Shown: one piece after another, positions 52,442 through 64,000 of the stretch | Position numbering within the stretch: position 1 is the first letter of the stretch | Layout: each line of letters opens with the position of its first letter | NCBI RefSeq assembly: GCF_014268885.2 | Contig: NZ_CP077095.1 | Coordinates: 1,741,501-1,805,500 of the forward strand | Reading direction: 5' to 3' | From: Pseudomonas xantholysinigenes | GTDB taxonomy: Bacteria; Pseudomonadota; Gammaproteobacteria; Pseudomonadales; Pseudomonadaceae | Length of the DNA stretch: 64,000 bases | Program-made: the position numbers and the translations under genes | The notes under the pieces: generated by a model | Told to the model about the DNA's origin: nothing | What the model saw: only the letters and a program-made list of their open reading frames with translations | Databases searched by the model: none

Positions 52442-52468
52442 GTATCGGCAAGCCTCTGGTTTTATTGA
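52442..52468 (-). promoter_or_regulatory. Sigma-28 (FliA) promoter of aer
   Basis: Minus-strand TCAA, 15 bases, then GCCGATAC, matching the pseudomonad FliA pattern TCAAG-N14/15-GCCGATA. It lies about 31 bases upstream of the aer ATG, placing aer in the flagellar/chemotaxis regulon. Confidence 0.75.
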
Positions 52469-52606
52469 ATGAATAATTAACTGCCTTTGATCTGGCGCAA
52501 CAGGCACGAGTCACGCCTGGGGTAGCGCGTCAATCGCGTAAGTTGCCGCCAATATTGCAGTTTTCTTTATAGATGATGACGAATAGGTCCGATCATGACC
52601 GATTGT

Positions 52607-53383
52607 TCAATTCGGGGCCAGCATCGGGTAGCTGAAAGCAGCGAAGTGCGCCAGGTTGACGCAGGTGTGGCACAGCACGGCGGCGGTAAGGCCACCATGG
52701 CGATAGGCCAGACCATACCCCACCCCGGCCAGGGTGGCCAGGTAGAACCATTGCCAGCCACCGGCCAGGTGCGCCAGGCCGAACACCAGTGCGGCCACCA
52801 GCAACGCCAGCCCTTCATGCTTGAACAGACGTTGCAGGCCGCCCTGGATATAGCCCCGGAACAGCAATTCCTCGGTCAGGCTCACCAGCAGCAGGTTGTT
52901 GGCCAGCCATAGCCAGGCCTGTTCCGGCCACTTCGGCGCCCAAGCGACCAGGCCCAGAGCCCAGGCGCCGCCGAGGCAGGCGAGCAGGGTCAGTGGCAGG
53001 ATCAGCGTCAGGCTCATGACCAGGCCGCGCCCGCGCAGCATCACCAGCCAGGGGCAGGCCAGCAGCAGCCACAGGCCGATCAGCGGTTTGTCGAGGTTCA
53101 GGTACATCGAGAAAGGCACCGCGCCTTCGCTGAGCACCGCCTTGTCGATCACCCGGGCGCCGTGGAAGCCGGGTAGCCAGTGCAATGCCAGGGCGATGGC
53201 GAGGACGATGAACAGCAGGTGGCCGAGGGTCTGTTGCCAGCGTACCTGGCGCCGGGCCAGTAGGGCGCAGCAGAACAGGGTCAACAAGGCGGGCAGGGCG
53301 GCCAGGCCGAGGCTGCCGTGGGTCAGTGCGAGGGTGTAGCCGAGGCCGAGCAGGAGCAGGGCGATCCAGTGGGGAAGAGGCAT
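52607..53383 (-). CDS. CPBP family intramembrane glutamic/metallo-endopeptidase
   Basis: 258-residue polytopic protein with about eight helices. CPBP/Abi motifs are intact: EELLFRGYIQ (EExxxR), FGLAHLAGG (FxxxH) and LCHTCVNLAHF (HxxxN), so it should be an active intramembrane protease related to prenyl-protein processing enzymes (Rce1). In bacteria such proteins may process bacteriocin-like peptides or act in envelope control; no client is encoded next to it. Stands alone on the minus strand between aer and acnA. Confidence 0.88.
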   Translation of the reverse strand: MPLPHWIALLLLGLGYTLALTHGSLGLAALPALLTLFCCALLARRQVRWQQTLGHLLFIVLAIALALHWLPGFHGARVIDKAVLSEGAVPFSMYLNLDKPLIGLWLLLACPWLVMLRGRGLVMSLTLILPLTLLACLGGAWALGLVAWAPKWPEQAWLWLANNLLLVSLTEELLFRGYIQGGLQRLFKHEGLALLVAALVFGLAHLAGGWQWFYLATLAGVGYGLAYRHGGLTAAVLCHTCVNLAHFAAFSYPMLAPN

Positions 53384-53490
53384 GAGGTGTCCTTGAGCCG
53401 GTGAGTCCGTGGAGGGTAGGACTTACCCCATGGCCTTCAGGACACTTGGATGTTTGCGCGCCTGGGCGGGTAATGCCGGGACCGCGATGC

Positions 53491-53564
53491 GGTCCTTTCG
53501 CGGCACAAGTCCGCTCCAGGACGACGCGGTCCCTGTAGGAGCGGCCTTGTGCCGCGAAAGGACC
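53491..53564. repeat. REP pair (inverted)
   Basis: GGTCCTTTCGCGGCACAAGT at 53491 and a complementary unit ending GCCGCGAAAGGACC at 53564, between acnA and the CPBP gene. Confidence 0.85.
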
Positions 53565-53611
53565 GTAACGCGACCCCGGCAATCTTGAATTGGAAAGGGA
53601 TGGGCCCAGCC

Positions 53612-56353
<2,742 letters not shown>

Positions 56354-56572
56354 TTACTACTCCTTGTGCTCCGGTGCCCGGCGATTGCGGGGCGCTCGCC
56401 GGTGTCACCGCTCTGGACCGGTCCGCACGGCACGGACCTGGCTGAACAGTCAGGTTAGACCGGTTTGCCCGACCTGACCCTTTTCTGGACCGATGGGGCG
56501 TGTCGCAGGTTCCGATCTTCCTTTATCATTCGCCGCCCTGGCGCCACCTGCGCCAGTGATGTGGAGTGAGAA

Positions 56573-57631
56573 ATGAATACCCTGTTCATGCATTGCCGGC
56601 CCGGCTTCGAGGGCGAGGTCTGCGCCGAAATCAGCGAACATGCCGCTCACCTGGGCGTGGCTGGCTATGCCAAGGGCAAGCCGCAGAGCGCTTGCGCCGA
56701 GTTCGTCTGCACCGAGCCCGACGGGGCCGAGCGCCTGATGCGTGAGCTGCGCTTCGGCCAACTGATCTTCCCGCGCCAGTGGGCGCGGGGCGCCTTCGTC
56801 GAGCTGCCCGAGAGCGACCGTATCAGCGTGCTGCTCGAGCACCTGGCCGAGCTGCCGGTGTGCGGCAGCCTGTGGCTGGAGGTGCTCGACAGCAACGAAG
56901 GCAAGGAACTGTCGACCTTCTGCCGCAAGTTCGAGGTGCCACTGCGCAAGGCGCTGGAGAAGGCCGGCCGGCTGGTGGATGACGCCCGTCGTCCGCGCCT
57001 GCTGCTGAGCTTCATCAGCGGTCGTCGGGTGTTCCTCGGCCTGGCCGAAGCTGACAATTCGGCACTGTGGCCGATGGGCATCCCGCGCCTGAAGTTTCCC
57101 CGCGAGGCGCCCAGCCGTTCGACCCTCAAACTCGAGGAGGCCTGGCACCAGTTCATTCCGCGCGAACAATGGGATGCGCGCCTGAACGACGACATGACCG
57201 GTGTCGACCTCGGCGCCTCGCCGGGTGGCTGGACCTACCAGCTGGTCAAGCGTGGCATGCTGGTGACGGCCATCGACAACGGCCCGATGGCCGAGAGCCT
57301 GATGGACACCGGGTTGGTCACCCACCTGATGGCTGACGGTTTCACCTGGCAGCCGAAGCGCACCGTGGACTGGATGGTCTGCGACATCGTCGAGAAGCCC
57401 GCGCGCACCGCGTCGCTGATCGAGACCTGGCTGGGCGAGGGGCTGTGCCGCGAGGCGGTGGTCAACCTTAAGTTGCCGATGAAGCAGCGCCATGCCGAGG
57501 TGCGCAAGTTGCTCGACCGTATCGAGGCGGGGTTCAAGGCACGCAAGGTGAAGGTATCGATTGCCTGCAAGCAGCTGTACCACGACCGTGAGGAAGTGAC
57601 CTGCCACCTGCGTCGGCTCGACCTGAAATAA
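56573..57631 (+). CDS. rlmM: 23S rRNA 2'-O-ribose C2498 methyltransferase RlmM
   Basis: 352-residue RlmM. The N-terminal THUMP-like part (MNTLFMHCRPGFEGEVCAEI) leads to the Rossmann domain with SAM motif GVDLGASPGGWTYQL, and the K-D-K-E-type residues in DDMTGV, CDIVEKP and VVNLKLPMK. C2498 sits in the peptidyl-transferase centre. GGAG precedes the ATG. It is divergent from acnA and followed by tusA. Confidence 0.94.
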   Translation: MNTLFMHCRPGFEGEVCAEISEHAAHLGVAGYAKGKPQSACAEFVCTEPDGAERLMRELRFGQLIFPRQWARGAFVELPESDRISVLLEHLAELPVCGSLWLEVLDSNEGKELSTFCRKFEVPLRKALEKAGRLVDDARRPRLLLSFISGRRVFLGLAEADNSALWPMGIPRLKFPREAPSRSTLKLEEAWHQFIPREQWDARLNDDMTGVDLGASPGGWTYQLVKRGMLVTAIDNGPMAESLMDTGLVTHLMADGFTWQPKRTVDWMVCDIVEKPARTASLIETWLGEGLCREAVVNLKLPMKQRHAEVRKLLDRIEAGFKARKVKVSIACKQLYHDREEVTCHLRRLDLK

Positions 57632-57718
57632 CCCCCGGCAGGCGCCGGCAACGCTGGCGCCCTGGGAGACGTGGGCTTGCCGATACGGCACAATGACGAT
57701 CATTTTGCGGAGTTTTTC

Positions 57719-57961
57719 ATGACCGATTTCACCCACGACGCGATCCTCGACGCCACCGGCCTGAACTGCCCGGAGCCGGTGATGATGCTGCACAAGCATG
57801 TGCGCGAGCTGGCCGGCGGTGGCGTGCTCAAGGTGATCGCCACCGACCCCTCGACCCGCCGCGACATCCCCAAGTTCTGTGTCTTCCTCGGCCACGAGTT
57901 GCTCGGCCAGCAGGAAGAAGCCGGTACTTACCTGTACTGGATCCGCAAGAAGGCCGACTGA
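57719..57961 (+). CDS. tusA: Sulfurtransferase TusA
   Basis: 80-residue TusA-family protein. The active Cys is C17 in the CPxP motif ([13 protein letters not shown]). It carries sulphur from IscS to the TusBCD relay for 2-thiouridine in tRNA, and links to molybdenum cofactor and other sulphur routes. GGAG lies 7 bases before the ATG; the longer frame is not conserved. It precedes pdxB by 46 bases. Confidence 0.93.
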   Translation: MTDFTHDAILDATGLNCPEPVMMLHKHVRELAGGGVLKVIATDPSTRRDIPKFCVFLGHELLGQQEEAGTYLYWIRKKAD

Positions 57962-58007
57962 GCCGCGGCGATCGCGCTACACTGCGCTCCCCAGACAGGA
58001 GAGCGCC

Positions 58008-59150
58008 ATGCTGATCGTTGCCGACGAAAATATCCCGCTGCTCGATGCCTTCTTTGCAGGCTTCGGCGAGGTTCGCCGTTATCCTGGGCGAGCCATCGAC
58101 GCCGCCTGTGTGAAGGATGCCGATGTCTTGCTGGTGCGCTCGGTGACTCGCGTCGACCGGCAACTGCTCGAAGGCAGCCGAGTGCGCTTTGTCGGCACGT
58201 GCACCATCGGCACCGATCACCTCGATCTTGAGTATTTTGCCCAGGCAGGCATCCACTGGAGCAGCGCGCCGGGTTGCAACGCCCGTGGCGTGGTCGACTA
58301 CGTACTGGGCAGCCTGCTGACCCTGGCCGAGCTCGAAGGCGCCGACTTGAGCCGCAAGGTCTATGGCGTGGTGGGTGCCGGCGAGGTGGGTGGGCGCCTG
58401 GTGCGGGTGCTGCATGGCCTGGGCTGGAAGGTGCTGGTGTGCGACCCGGTGCGCCAGGCGAGCGAGGGGGGTGATTTTGTCGATCTGGAGACGATCCTCG
58501 CGCAGTGCGATGTGATCAGCCTGCACACGCCGCTGCAACGCGGCGGCGAACACCCGACCTGGCACCTGCTCGACGCGTCGCGCCTGGCGCGGCTGCGTGC
58601 CGGGGCCTGGCTGATCAACGCCAGCCGCGGCCCGGTGGTCGACAATGCGGCGCTGCGCGAACTGCTGCTCGACCGCGAAGACCTGCATGCGGTGCTCGAT
58701 GTGTGGGAGGACGAGCCCCGGGTCGACCTGCAACTGGCCGACCTGTGCACCTTGGCCACGCCGCATATCGCTGGCTACAGCCTGGACGGCAAGCAGCGGG
58801 GCACGGCGCAGATCTATCAGGCGTTCTGTCGTTGGCGTGGTGAAGCCGAGCAGGTGAAGTTGGCCGATCTGTTGCCGATGCCATCGTTGGCGCAGATCGA
58901 GTTCGATGCCGGCGCGGAACCGGCCTGGGCATTGGCCACCTTGTGTCGGGCGGTGTACGACCCGCGGCGTGACGATGCCGACTTCCGACGCAGCCTGAGT
59001 GAGGAGGTCGCCGAGCAGCGCGCCGCGTTCGACCGCCTGCGCAAGCATTATCCAGTGCGCCGGGAGATCGAAGGGCTGGCAGTGCGCGTGCGCGGTGAAG
59101 CGCCGCAGCTGGCGCAAGTGGTCAGCGCCTTGGGTGCGGTCCTGGCGTAG
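58008..59150 (+). CDS. pdxB: Erythronate-4-phosphate dehydrogenase
   Basis: 380-residue D-isomer-specific 2-hydroxyacid dehydrogenase of the PdxB type, second step of pyridoxal phosphate synthesis from erythrose 4-phosphate. NAD site [16 protein letters not shown]; catalytic regions [10 protein letters not shown] and [16 protein letters not shown]. The C-terminal dimerisation domain of PdxB ([10 protein letters not shown]...[10 protein letters not shown]) is present and marks it off from generic dehydrogenases. AGGAGAG precedes the ATG. Followed by a terminator. Confidence 0.94.
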   Translation: MLIVADENIPLLDAFFAGFGEVRRYPGRAIDAACVKDADVLLVRSVTRVDRQLLEGSRVRFVGTCTIGTDHLDLEYFAQAGIHWSSAPGCNARGVVDYVLGSLLTLAELEGADLSRKVYGVVGAGEVGGRLVRVLHGLGWKVLVCDPVRQASEGGDFVDLETILAQCDVISLHTPLQRGGEHPTWHLLDASRLARLRAGAWLINASRGPVVDNAALRELLLDREDLHAVLDVWEDEPRVDLQLADLCTLATPHIAGYSLDGKQRGTAQIYQAFCRWRGEAEQVKLADLLPMPSLAQIEFDAGAEPAWALATLCRAVYDPRRDDADFRRSLSEEVAEQRAAFDRLRKHYPVRREIEGLAVRVRGEAPQLAQVVSALGAVLA

Positions 59151-59212
59151 CCCCGTCCCTCGACCCTGTTGCCTGGTTCGCCGGCAAGCCGGCTCATGCA
59201 GATACCCATCGA

Positions 59213-59240
59213 CAAAAAACCCGGCACCAGGCCGGGTTTT
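59213..59240. terminator. Bidirectional Rho-independent terminator (pdxB and small protein)
   Basis: ACCCGGC/GCCGGGT stem around ACCAG with an A-run on one side and TTTT on the other. Sits 63 bases after pdxB and 16 after the small minus-strand gene, so it can serve both. Confidence 0.85.
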
Positions 59241-59255
59241 GCTGAATAGGGGGTT

Positions 59256-59423
59256 TCAGCCCTGCTTGACCTTCTCGACCCGACTTTGCTCCAGATCCTT
59301 GCAGGCCTTCTGGATCATCTGCTCGGTGATCGGGATCTCGCGCCCCTGGGCGTCGATGATCGAGCCGCATACCTGAGGCTGCTTTTGGGTTTTGGGCTGA
59401 TCGGTGCTGCGTTGCAAGCTCAT
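59256..59423 (-). CDS. Small conserved-looking protein (55 residues)
   Basis: 55-residue polar protein: MSLQRSTDQPKTQKQPQVCG, SIIDAQGREIPITEQMIQKA, CKDLEQSRVEKVKQG. GAGGAG lies 8 bases before the ATG and the gene ends in a shared terminator, which argues for a true gene. Resembles a small pseudomonad protein annotated as the PA1571 family, from memory only. No membrane segment; two cysteines. Function unknown. Convergent with pdxB. Confidence 0.7.
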   Translation of the reverse strand: MSLQRSTDQPKTQKQPQVCGSIIDAQGREIPITEQMIQKACKDLEQSRVEKVKQG

Positions 59424-59673
59424 GTCCTGTCTCCTCATCAGGTTCAAGCTCAAAGGTACCGCCGCGTCGTGACTGGCCTGTGACAGCTCCTGCGGCATCA
59501 CGACAGCCACAGTCCACCAGAAAGCGCGGCAAAGCTCCAGTGACGCATTAGACCGAATGGGCATAGGTACCGCGGCACTGGCCTTAGCTGCGACGGCGTC
59601 GCATTCCGGGGAGTTCCGCCTGGGTGGACGAGTGGTAGGCTTGGCAGGGTCTTCCTGCCAAAAGCTGAGCGCC

Positions 59674-61437
59674 ATGCCTGATCCGATGTCCTCCCGCCAG
59701 CGCCGCGCCCTGCACCTGGGCTGGCGATTCATCCGCCCCTATCGCCAGCGGGCCTTGCTGGCCCTGCTGGCGCTGGTGGTCACCGCCGCCATTACCTTGT
59801 CCATGGGCCAGGGCATCCGCCTGCTGGTCGACCAAGGCTTCATGACCGGCTCGGCACATCAGCTCAACCAGACCATCGGCCTGTTCCTGCTGCTGGTCAT
59901 GGCCCTGGCGGTGGGTACTTTCGCGCGCTTTTACCTGGTGTCGTGGATCGGCGAGCGCTGCGTGGCCGATATCCGTCGCGCGGTGTTCGACCACCTGATC
60001 GGCTTGCATCCGGGCTTTTTCGAAGACAACCGCAGCTCGGAAATCCAGTCGCGGCTGACCGCCGACACCACCTTGCTGCAGGCGGTGATCGGTTCATCGC
60101 TGTCGATGTTCCTGCGCAACGCCTTGATGGTGATCGGCGGGGTGGTTCTGTTGTTCGTCACCAACCCCAAGCTGACCAGCATCGTGGTGCTGGCGCTGCC
60201 CCTGGTGCTGGCGCCGATCCTGCTGTTCGGGCGCCGGGTGCGCAGCCTGTCGCGGCAAAGCCAGGACCGGGTGGCCGATGTCGGCAGCTATGTGGCCGAA
60301 ACCCTGGGGCAGATCAAGACGGTGCAGGCTTACAACCATGAGGCGCGCGACCGTGCGTTGTTCGGCGAGACGGTTGAGGCGGCGTTTGCCGTGGCGCGTC
60401 GGCGCATCGCCCAGCGGGCCTGGTTGATCACCCTGGTGATCGTGCTGGTGCTGGGGGCGGTGGGGGTGATGCTGTGGGTCGGCGGCATGGATGTGATTGC
60501 CGGGCGCATCTCTGGCGGCGAATTGGCTGCCTTCGTGTTCTACAGCCTGATCGTCGGCAGCGCTTTCGGTACCCTGAGCGAGGTGATTGGCGAACTGCAG
60601 CGGGCCGCCGGTGCCGCCGAGCGTATCGCCGAGCTGTTGGCCGCGCGCACGGCGATCCTGCCGCCCGCGCAGCCGGTGTCGTTGCCGGGCGCCCGCAGCC
60701 TGGGCGCGATCGAACTGCGCGAGGTGCGCTTTGCCTATCCGTCGCGACTGGGCACGGCGGCCATTGACGGGCTGAGCCTGCAGGTGCAGCCGGGGCAGAC
60801 CGTGGCGTTGGTCGGGCCCTCGGGGGCGGGCAAGTCGACGTTGTTCGATCTGCTGCTGCGTTTTCATGACCCGCAGACTGGGGAGATCCTGCTCGATGGC
60901 CAGCCCATCACTGGGCTCGACCCTGCCGAGTTGCGCCGTCAGTTTGCCCTGGTGGCGCAGCAGCCGGCGCTGTTTCGCGGCACGGTGGCGGCCAATATTC
61001 GCTACGGCCGCCCCGAAGCCAGCCAGGCCGAGGTCGAGGCGGCGGCGCGCAGCGCATATGCCCATGAATTCATCGTGCAACTGCCCGAGGGCTATGAGAC
61101 CCCGCTGGGCGAGGGCGGTGTCGGCTTGTCCGGCGGCCAGCGCCAGCGCCTGGCGATTGCCCGGGCCCTGCTACTGGATGCGCCGATCCTGTTGCTGGAC
61201 GAAGCCACCAGCGCGCTTGATGCGCAGAGCGAGCATCTGATCCAGCAGGCACTGCCGCCACTCATGGCCGGGCGTACCACCCTGGTGATCGCCCACCGCC
61301 TGGCGACCGTGCAGCATGCCGAGCGCATCGCCGTGATTGATCAAGGGCGCTTGGTCGCGGTGGGCACGCACCGCCAGTTGATCGACGAAAGCCCGTTGTA
61401 TGCGCGCTTGGCGGCGTTGCAGTTCACCAGCGGCTGA
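59674..61437 (+). CDS. ABC transporter permease/ATP-binding protein (MsbA-like half exporter)
   Basis: 587-residue type I ABC exporter half: six membrane helices (about residues 25-310; e.g. ALLALLALVVTAAITLSMGQ), then an ATPase domain. Walker A GPSGAGKST (381-389), signature LSGGQRQRLA, Walker B ILLLDEATSALD and H-loop IAHRLATV are all intact, so a homodimer should be active. It belongs with the MsbA-related, not the essential MsbA, group by sequence. Substrate unknown. The start may be ATG 59674 or the ATG four codons later (MSSRQRRAL). Confidence 0.9.
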   Translation: MPDPMSSRQRRALHLGWRFIRPYRQRALLALLALVVTAAITLSMGQGIRLLVDQGFMTGSAHQLNQTIGLFLLLVMALAVGTFARFYLVSWIGERCVADIRRAVFDHLIGLHPGFFEDNRSSEIQSRLTADTTLLQAVIGSSLSMFLRNALMVIGGVVLLFVTNPKLTSIVVLALPLVLAPILLFGRRVRSLSRQSQDRVADVGSYVAETLGQIKTVQAYNHEARDRALFGETVEAAFAVARRRIAQRAWLITLVIVLVLGAVGVMLWVGGMDVIAGRISGGELAAFVFYSLIVGSAFGTLSEVIGELQRAAGAAERIAELLAARTAILPPAQPVSLPGARSLGAIELREVRFAYPSRLGTAAIDGLSLQVQPGQTVALVGPSGAGKSTLFDLLLRFHDPQTGEILLDGQPITGLDPAELRRQFALVAQQPALFRGTVAANIRYGRPEASQAEVEAAARSAYAHEFIVQLPEGYETPLGEGGVGLSGGQRQRLAIARALLLDAPILLLDEATSALDAQSEHLIQQALPPLMAGRTTLVIAHRLATVQHAERIAVIDQGRLVAVGTHRQLIDESPLYARLAALQFTSG

Positions 61438-61630
61438 GAGCTGACTAGCTCCGATTCGCCAAGCTGGCGCACCTCCCATAGGTTTGCAGATCGACATCGT
61501 CGGCGTTCGCCAGCAAGGCTGGCTCCTACGGCGTTAGGATCGGCCAGGAGTGTTGTCTTCGATTTGTAACAATTTTGTAGCAATTGCCTGAGAGTATGGC
61601 TTTCAACTGTTGTGCAAGTGCTCTACCTGG

Positions 61631-61659
61631 CTGCTATCGATCGATGGCAGCTTTTTTTT
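61631..61659 (+). terminator. Rho-independent terminator between the ABC exporter and chemoreceptor genes
   Basis: CTGCTATC/GATGGCAG stem with a GATC loop, followed by CTTTTTTTT. It is 193 bases after the exporter stop and 80 before the chemoreceptor ATG, so it ends exporter transcripts or a short RNA. Confidence 0.88.
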
Positions 61660-61739
61660 GGCCAGCGAACGAGGACAAGGATGTCTGCCGGCGGCGTGGT
61701 TGTGCGCCGTTTCCTTCCCTCCTTGTTCCGAGACCCGCG

Positions 61740-63356
61740 ATGTTGCGTAAATCCCTCAGAGTGCAAATCCTCACCTTGCTCGGTGCCAGCCTGGCGGCGA
61801 TCCTGCTGATCGCCCTGGTGTGCTTCCAATTCCTGTCGTCCAGTGTGCGCGGCTATGCCGAGCTGGTGGATGGCCCGTTGCGAGCCTCGCAACTGATCGA
61901 CGAGGCCAACCTGCAGTTCAAGATCCAGGTGCAGGAATGGAAGAACGTGCTGTTGCGTGGGCGCCAACCGGCGGAGCTGGACAAATACTGGCAGCAGTTC
62001 CAGGCCCGCGAGCAACAGGTGCAGCAGTTGCTGGGGCAGTTGGCCGAGGGTAGCGAGCCGGCGCTCAAGGCACGCCTGGAGCAGCTCAAGGCCAGCCACC
62101 GGCAGTTGGGGGCGGCTTACGAGCAGGGCCGCCAGGCATTCCTGGCGGCGGGGGGCGATCCTGTGGCTGGCGACTTGGCGGTAAAAGGTGTGGATCGCGC
62201 CACCAGTGACCAGATGAGCGCGCTGGTCGAGCAGTTGCGCGGCGATGCCCAAGTGCGCGCCGAGGTCATCAGTGCCACCGCCGAGCGCACGGTGTGGTTG
62301 GGTGTGCTGGTGATGCTGGCTTCGGCGGTGCTGGTCGGGTTGTTCAGCCTGTGGTTGGTCAACCGCAGCCTGGTCGAGCCGATCCGTGAGTTGATCGATT
62401 ATGTCGCCCAGCTCAGTCAGGGCCGTTTCGGCGCGCGGGTCGACAGCCGTCGCGAGGACGAGCTGGGCCGGCTGGCACTTGCCGCCAACACCCTGCGCGA
62501 TTTCCTCGCCGATACTGTTGGCCGGCTCAAGGACAACGCCGATGAGCTGGAGAACGCCAGCGGCAAGCTGCGAGGCGTTGCCAGCGACATGGCCCATGGC
62601 ACCCAGGACCAGTTCCAGCGCACCGACCAGGTGGCCACGGCGATGCACGAGATGTCCGCCACCGCGCAGGAAGTCGCCCGTCATGCCGCTGACGCCGCAA
62701 GGGCGGCGGATGAGGCAGACCACAGTGCTCAGGTGGGTGAGCAGGTGATGCAGCAGACCATCGACATCATCGCCGTGGTCAACCGCGAAATCGCCGGCAC
62801 CGCGGTGGTGATCCGCCACCTGGAGAATGACAGCACGCGTATTGGCAAGGTGCTCGAGGTGATTCGCGGGATTGCCGAGCAGACCAACCTGCTGGCGCTT
62901 AACGCCGCCATCGAGGCGGCCCGGGCCGGCGAGGCCGGGCGTGGGTTCGCGGTGGTGGCCGATGAAGTACGTAGCCTGGCTCAGCGTACGGCGGCGTCGA
63001 TCGCCGAGATTCACCAGATCATCGAGGCGGTGCAGTCGGGGGCGGTGGAGGCGGTCAAGGCTATCGAGAGCGGCCAGCAGCGTAGTGAGGAGGGGGGCGA
63101 GCAGGTGCAGCAGGCTGGGCTTATGCTGGGGCGTATCACCACGGCGGTGGAGGCGATTCGCGACATGAATCGACAGATTGCCACGGCGGCGGAGGAGCAG
63201 ACCAGTGTGGCGGAGGACATTTCGCGTAACCTGGTCGAGATTACCCGGATCGCCACGGCCAACCAGGAGGCGGTGCGGCATACCGAGGAGGCTGGGCAGC
63301 GATTGCATGGGCTTTCGGGGCAGCTTGGGGAGGTGACTTCGCGGTTGAGTGCTTGA
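61740..63356 (+). CDS. Methyl-accepting chemotaxis protein
   Basis: 538-residue chemoreceptor. Membrane helices near 10-30 ([20 protein letters not shown]) and near 180-205 ([20 protein letters not shown]) enclose a helical periplasmic sensor (about 150 residues, with a Gln/Glu-rich four-helix look; [20 protein letters not shown]). A HAMP domain ([20 protein letters not shown]) and the MCP signalling domain with tip [20 protein letters not shown] follow. Ligand unknown. The ATG at 61740 fits the start of the first helix; a longer frame would cross the terminator. Confidence 0.92.
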   Translation: MLRKSLRVQILTLLGASLAAILLIALVCFQFLSSSVRGYAELVDGPLRASQLIDEANLQFKIQVQEWKNVLLRGRQPAELDKYWQQFQAREQQVQQLLGQLAEGSEPALKARLEQLKASHRQLGAAYEQGRQAFLAAGGDPVAGDLAVKGVDRATSDQMSALVEQLRGDAQVRAEVISATAERTVWLGVLVMLASAVLVGLFSLWLVNRSLVEPIRELIDYVAQLSQGRFGARVDSRREDELGRLALAANTLRDFLADTVGRLKDNADELENASGKLRGVASDMAHGTQDQFQRTDQVATAMHEMSATAQEVARHAADAARAADEADHSAQVGEQVMQQTIDIIAVVNREIAGTAVVIRHLENDSTRIGKVLEVIRGIAEQTNLLALNAAIEAARAGEAGRGFAVVADEVRSLAQRTAASIAEIHQIIEAVQSGAVEAVKAIESGQQRSEEGGEQVQQAGLMLGRITTAVEAIRDMNRQIATAAEEQTSVAEDISRNLVEITRIATANQEAVRHTEEAGQRLHGLSGQLGEVTSRLSA

Positions 63357-63393
63357 AGGGGGCTCTTTGATCTCTGATCTGGTGTGGTTGGTT

Positions 63394-63905
63394 TTGAAAG
63401 TCGTATGCGCATTCATTTGCGATGTCGACGCATAGTCACCTTTCTGCCCTTACGGCCAGCCCTTTCAAGGTGTTGAGAATTGGCGTCCGACTTAGAATTT
63501 CGCGACACAAGGCCGCTCCTACAGGGCGGCACGGTCACCTGTAGGAGCGGCCTTGTGTCGCGAAAGGGCTGCAACGCAGCCCCGGCAATCTTGAATTGAA
63601 GCGGCCACATCCGAAAAAACGCAAAGACCTTGAAAGGGCTGGCCCTTACGGCGGGTTACTTTGGTCGTAACTCACCGTCCGCGGCCAAAGTAACCAAAGC
63701 CGTGGCGCTCCATTCATCCGTCCCGCTCGTGGCGGGATTCCCTCACTCCGGTCTTGCTCCCGGGAGGACCGCGCTGTAGGGCCTATCCTGGGCCCCAGCG
63801 CTTGACGGGCATCCATGCCCGTCACCTCCCTCCGCAAGGCCTGCGTTCGGCCTCCTGAAGTCGCGAAGTTAGGGGCGGCGCCTGGACTGGCGCAGCTGTC
63901 GCTAG
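63394..63905 (+). repeat. Structured interspersed repeat, copy 3 (split by an insertion)
   Basis: Same orientation and extent as copy 2, from GAAAGTCGTATGCGCATTC to AGCTGTCGCTAG. It keeps the hairpin series with changed but complementary bases: GTTACTTTGG/CCAAAGTAAC, and GGGCCTA-TCC-TGGGCCC inside GCGCTG/CAGCGC. The 9-bp GACGGGCAT/ATGCCCGTC stem is unchanged. A 185-bp element interrupts it at 63457-63641. No coding frame is supported in this region. Confidence 0.82.
63457..63641. mobile_element. MITE-like 185-bp insertion carrying a REP pair
   Basis: Perfect 15-bp terminal inverted repeats CAGCCCTTTCAAGGT (63457-63471) and its complement (63627-63641), flanked by an exact 11-bp direct repeat GCCCTTACGGC (63446-63456 and 63642-63652). 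Copy 2 of the host repeat has a single GCCCTTACGGC at this point, i.e. an unoccupied site. Inside are two inverted REP units (63498-63525 and 63538-63565, complementary over 28 bases). No open frame of note, so it would need a transposase supplied elsewhere. Confidence 0.78.
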
Positions 63906-63926
63906 TTGCATGTCTGTGATCTTCAG

Positions 63927-64000
63927 GGCCCTTTCGCGGGCAAGCCCGCTCCCACAGGAGAGTGGTGGAAGTTGAACATCTGCATAACCCTGTGGGAGCG
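63927..64000. repeat. REP pair, second unit cut by window edge
   Basis: A REP unit at 63927-63958 (CTTTCGCGGGCAAGCCCGCT) and the start of the opposite unit (CCTGTGGGAGCG) at 63989-64000. Confidence 0.85.

Noticed and set aside
57637..57665. GGCGCC hairpin between rlmM and tusA as terminator
   Set aside because: No T-run follows on either strand; could be a degenerate REP-like stem.

Overview
The window is a chromosomal segment of a fluorescent Pseudomonas, most like the P. putida group. This is judged from high GC, dense pseudomonad REP repeats, OprF/SigX/CmpX/CrfX/CmaX in the pseudomonad order, RocS2/RocA2, NasS/NasT and the large 1621-residue NAD-glutamate dehydrogenase. No rRNA, tRNA, CRISPR array, prophage or intact insertion sequence was seen. 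Almost all of the window is ordinary core genome. The unusual material lies in intergenic repeats, RNA leaders and a few small or fused genes.

Region by region. (1) 1-5737, minus strand: a tightly overlapping MoxR/DUF58/DUF4381/VWA/VWA-TPR/BatD operon, with batD cut by the window edge. (2) 5738-6816: a roughly 0.6-kb inverted pair of a structured interspersed repeat. (3) 6817-10197: a GntR regulator, L-2-hydroxyglutarate oxidase and an MHS-type transporter in one operon, with two matching operator palindromes. (4) 10392-17041: an uncharacterised protein, a small protein plus diguanylate cyclase pair, and gdhB. (5) 17261-20633: ppsR and ppsA, divergent, setting gluconeogenic PEP synthesis. (6) 20791-26569: hydrolase, rraA, cmaX-crfX-cmpX-sigX and oprF, the envelope-stress block. 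(7) 26789-31708, minus strand: nasS-nasT-nasA and a PP2C phosphatase/protein kinase fusion, behind a sigma-54 promoter and an ANTAR-type RNA leader. (8) 31836-49119: pyrD, rmf, rlmL, a CHASE/PAS/GGDEF cyclase, dacB, yggL, rocA2-rocS2, dgt, a yqjD/yqjE/yqjK-like trio and an ammonium transporter. (9) 49192-63356: a glutaredoxin-like protein, a LexA-box gene, a pseudouridine synthase, aer behind a FliA promoter, a CPBP protease, acnA, rlmM, tusA, pdxB, a small protein, an MsbA-like ABC exporter and a chemoreceptor. (10) 63357-64000: a third copy of the structured repeat, split by a 185-bp MITE-like insertion.

The strongest candidates for something undescribed are: the structured repeat, whose three copies show compensatory base changes in several hairpins; the 185-bp element carrying a REP pair, with 15-bp terminal inverted repeats and an 11-bp target duplication, inserted in one hairpin of that repeat; a 102-residue protein of unknown function directly under a near-perfect LexA box; a three-hairpin structure upstream of rlmL; and the membrane-anchored phosphatase-kinase fusion inside the nitrate operon. 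Functions were assigned by reading motifs and gene order, without database searches.
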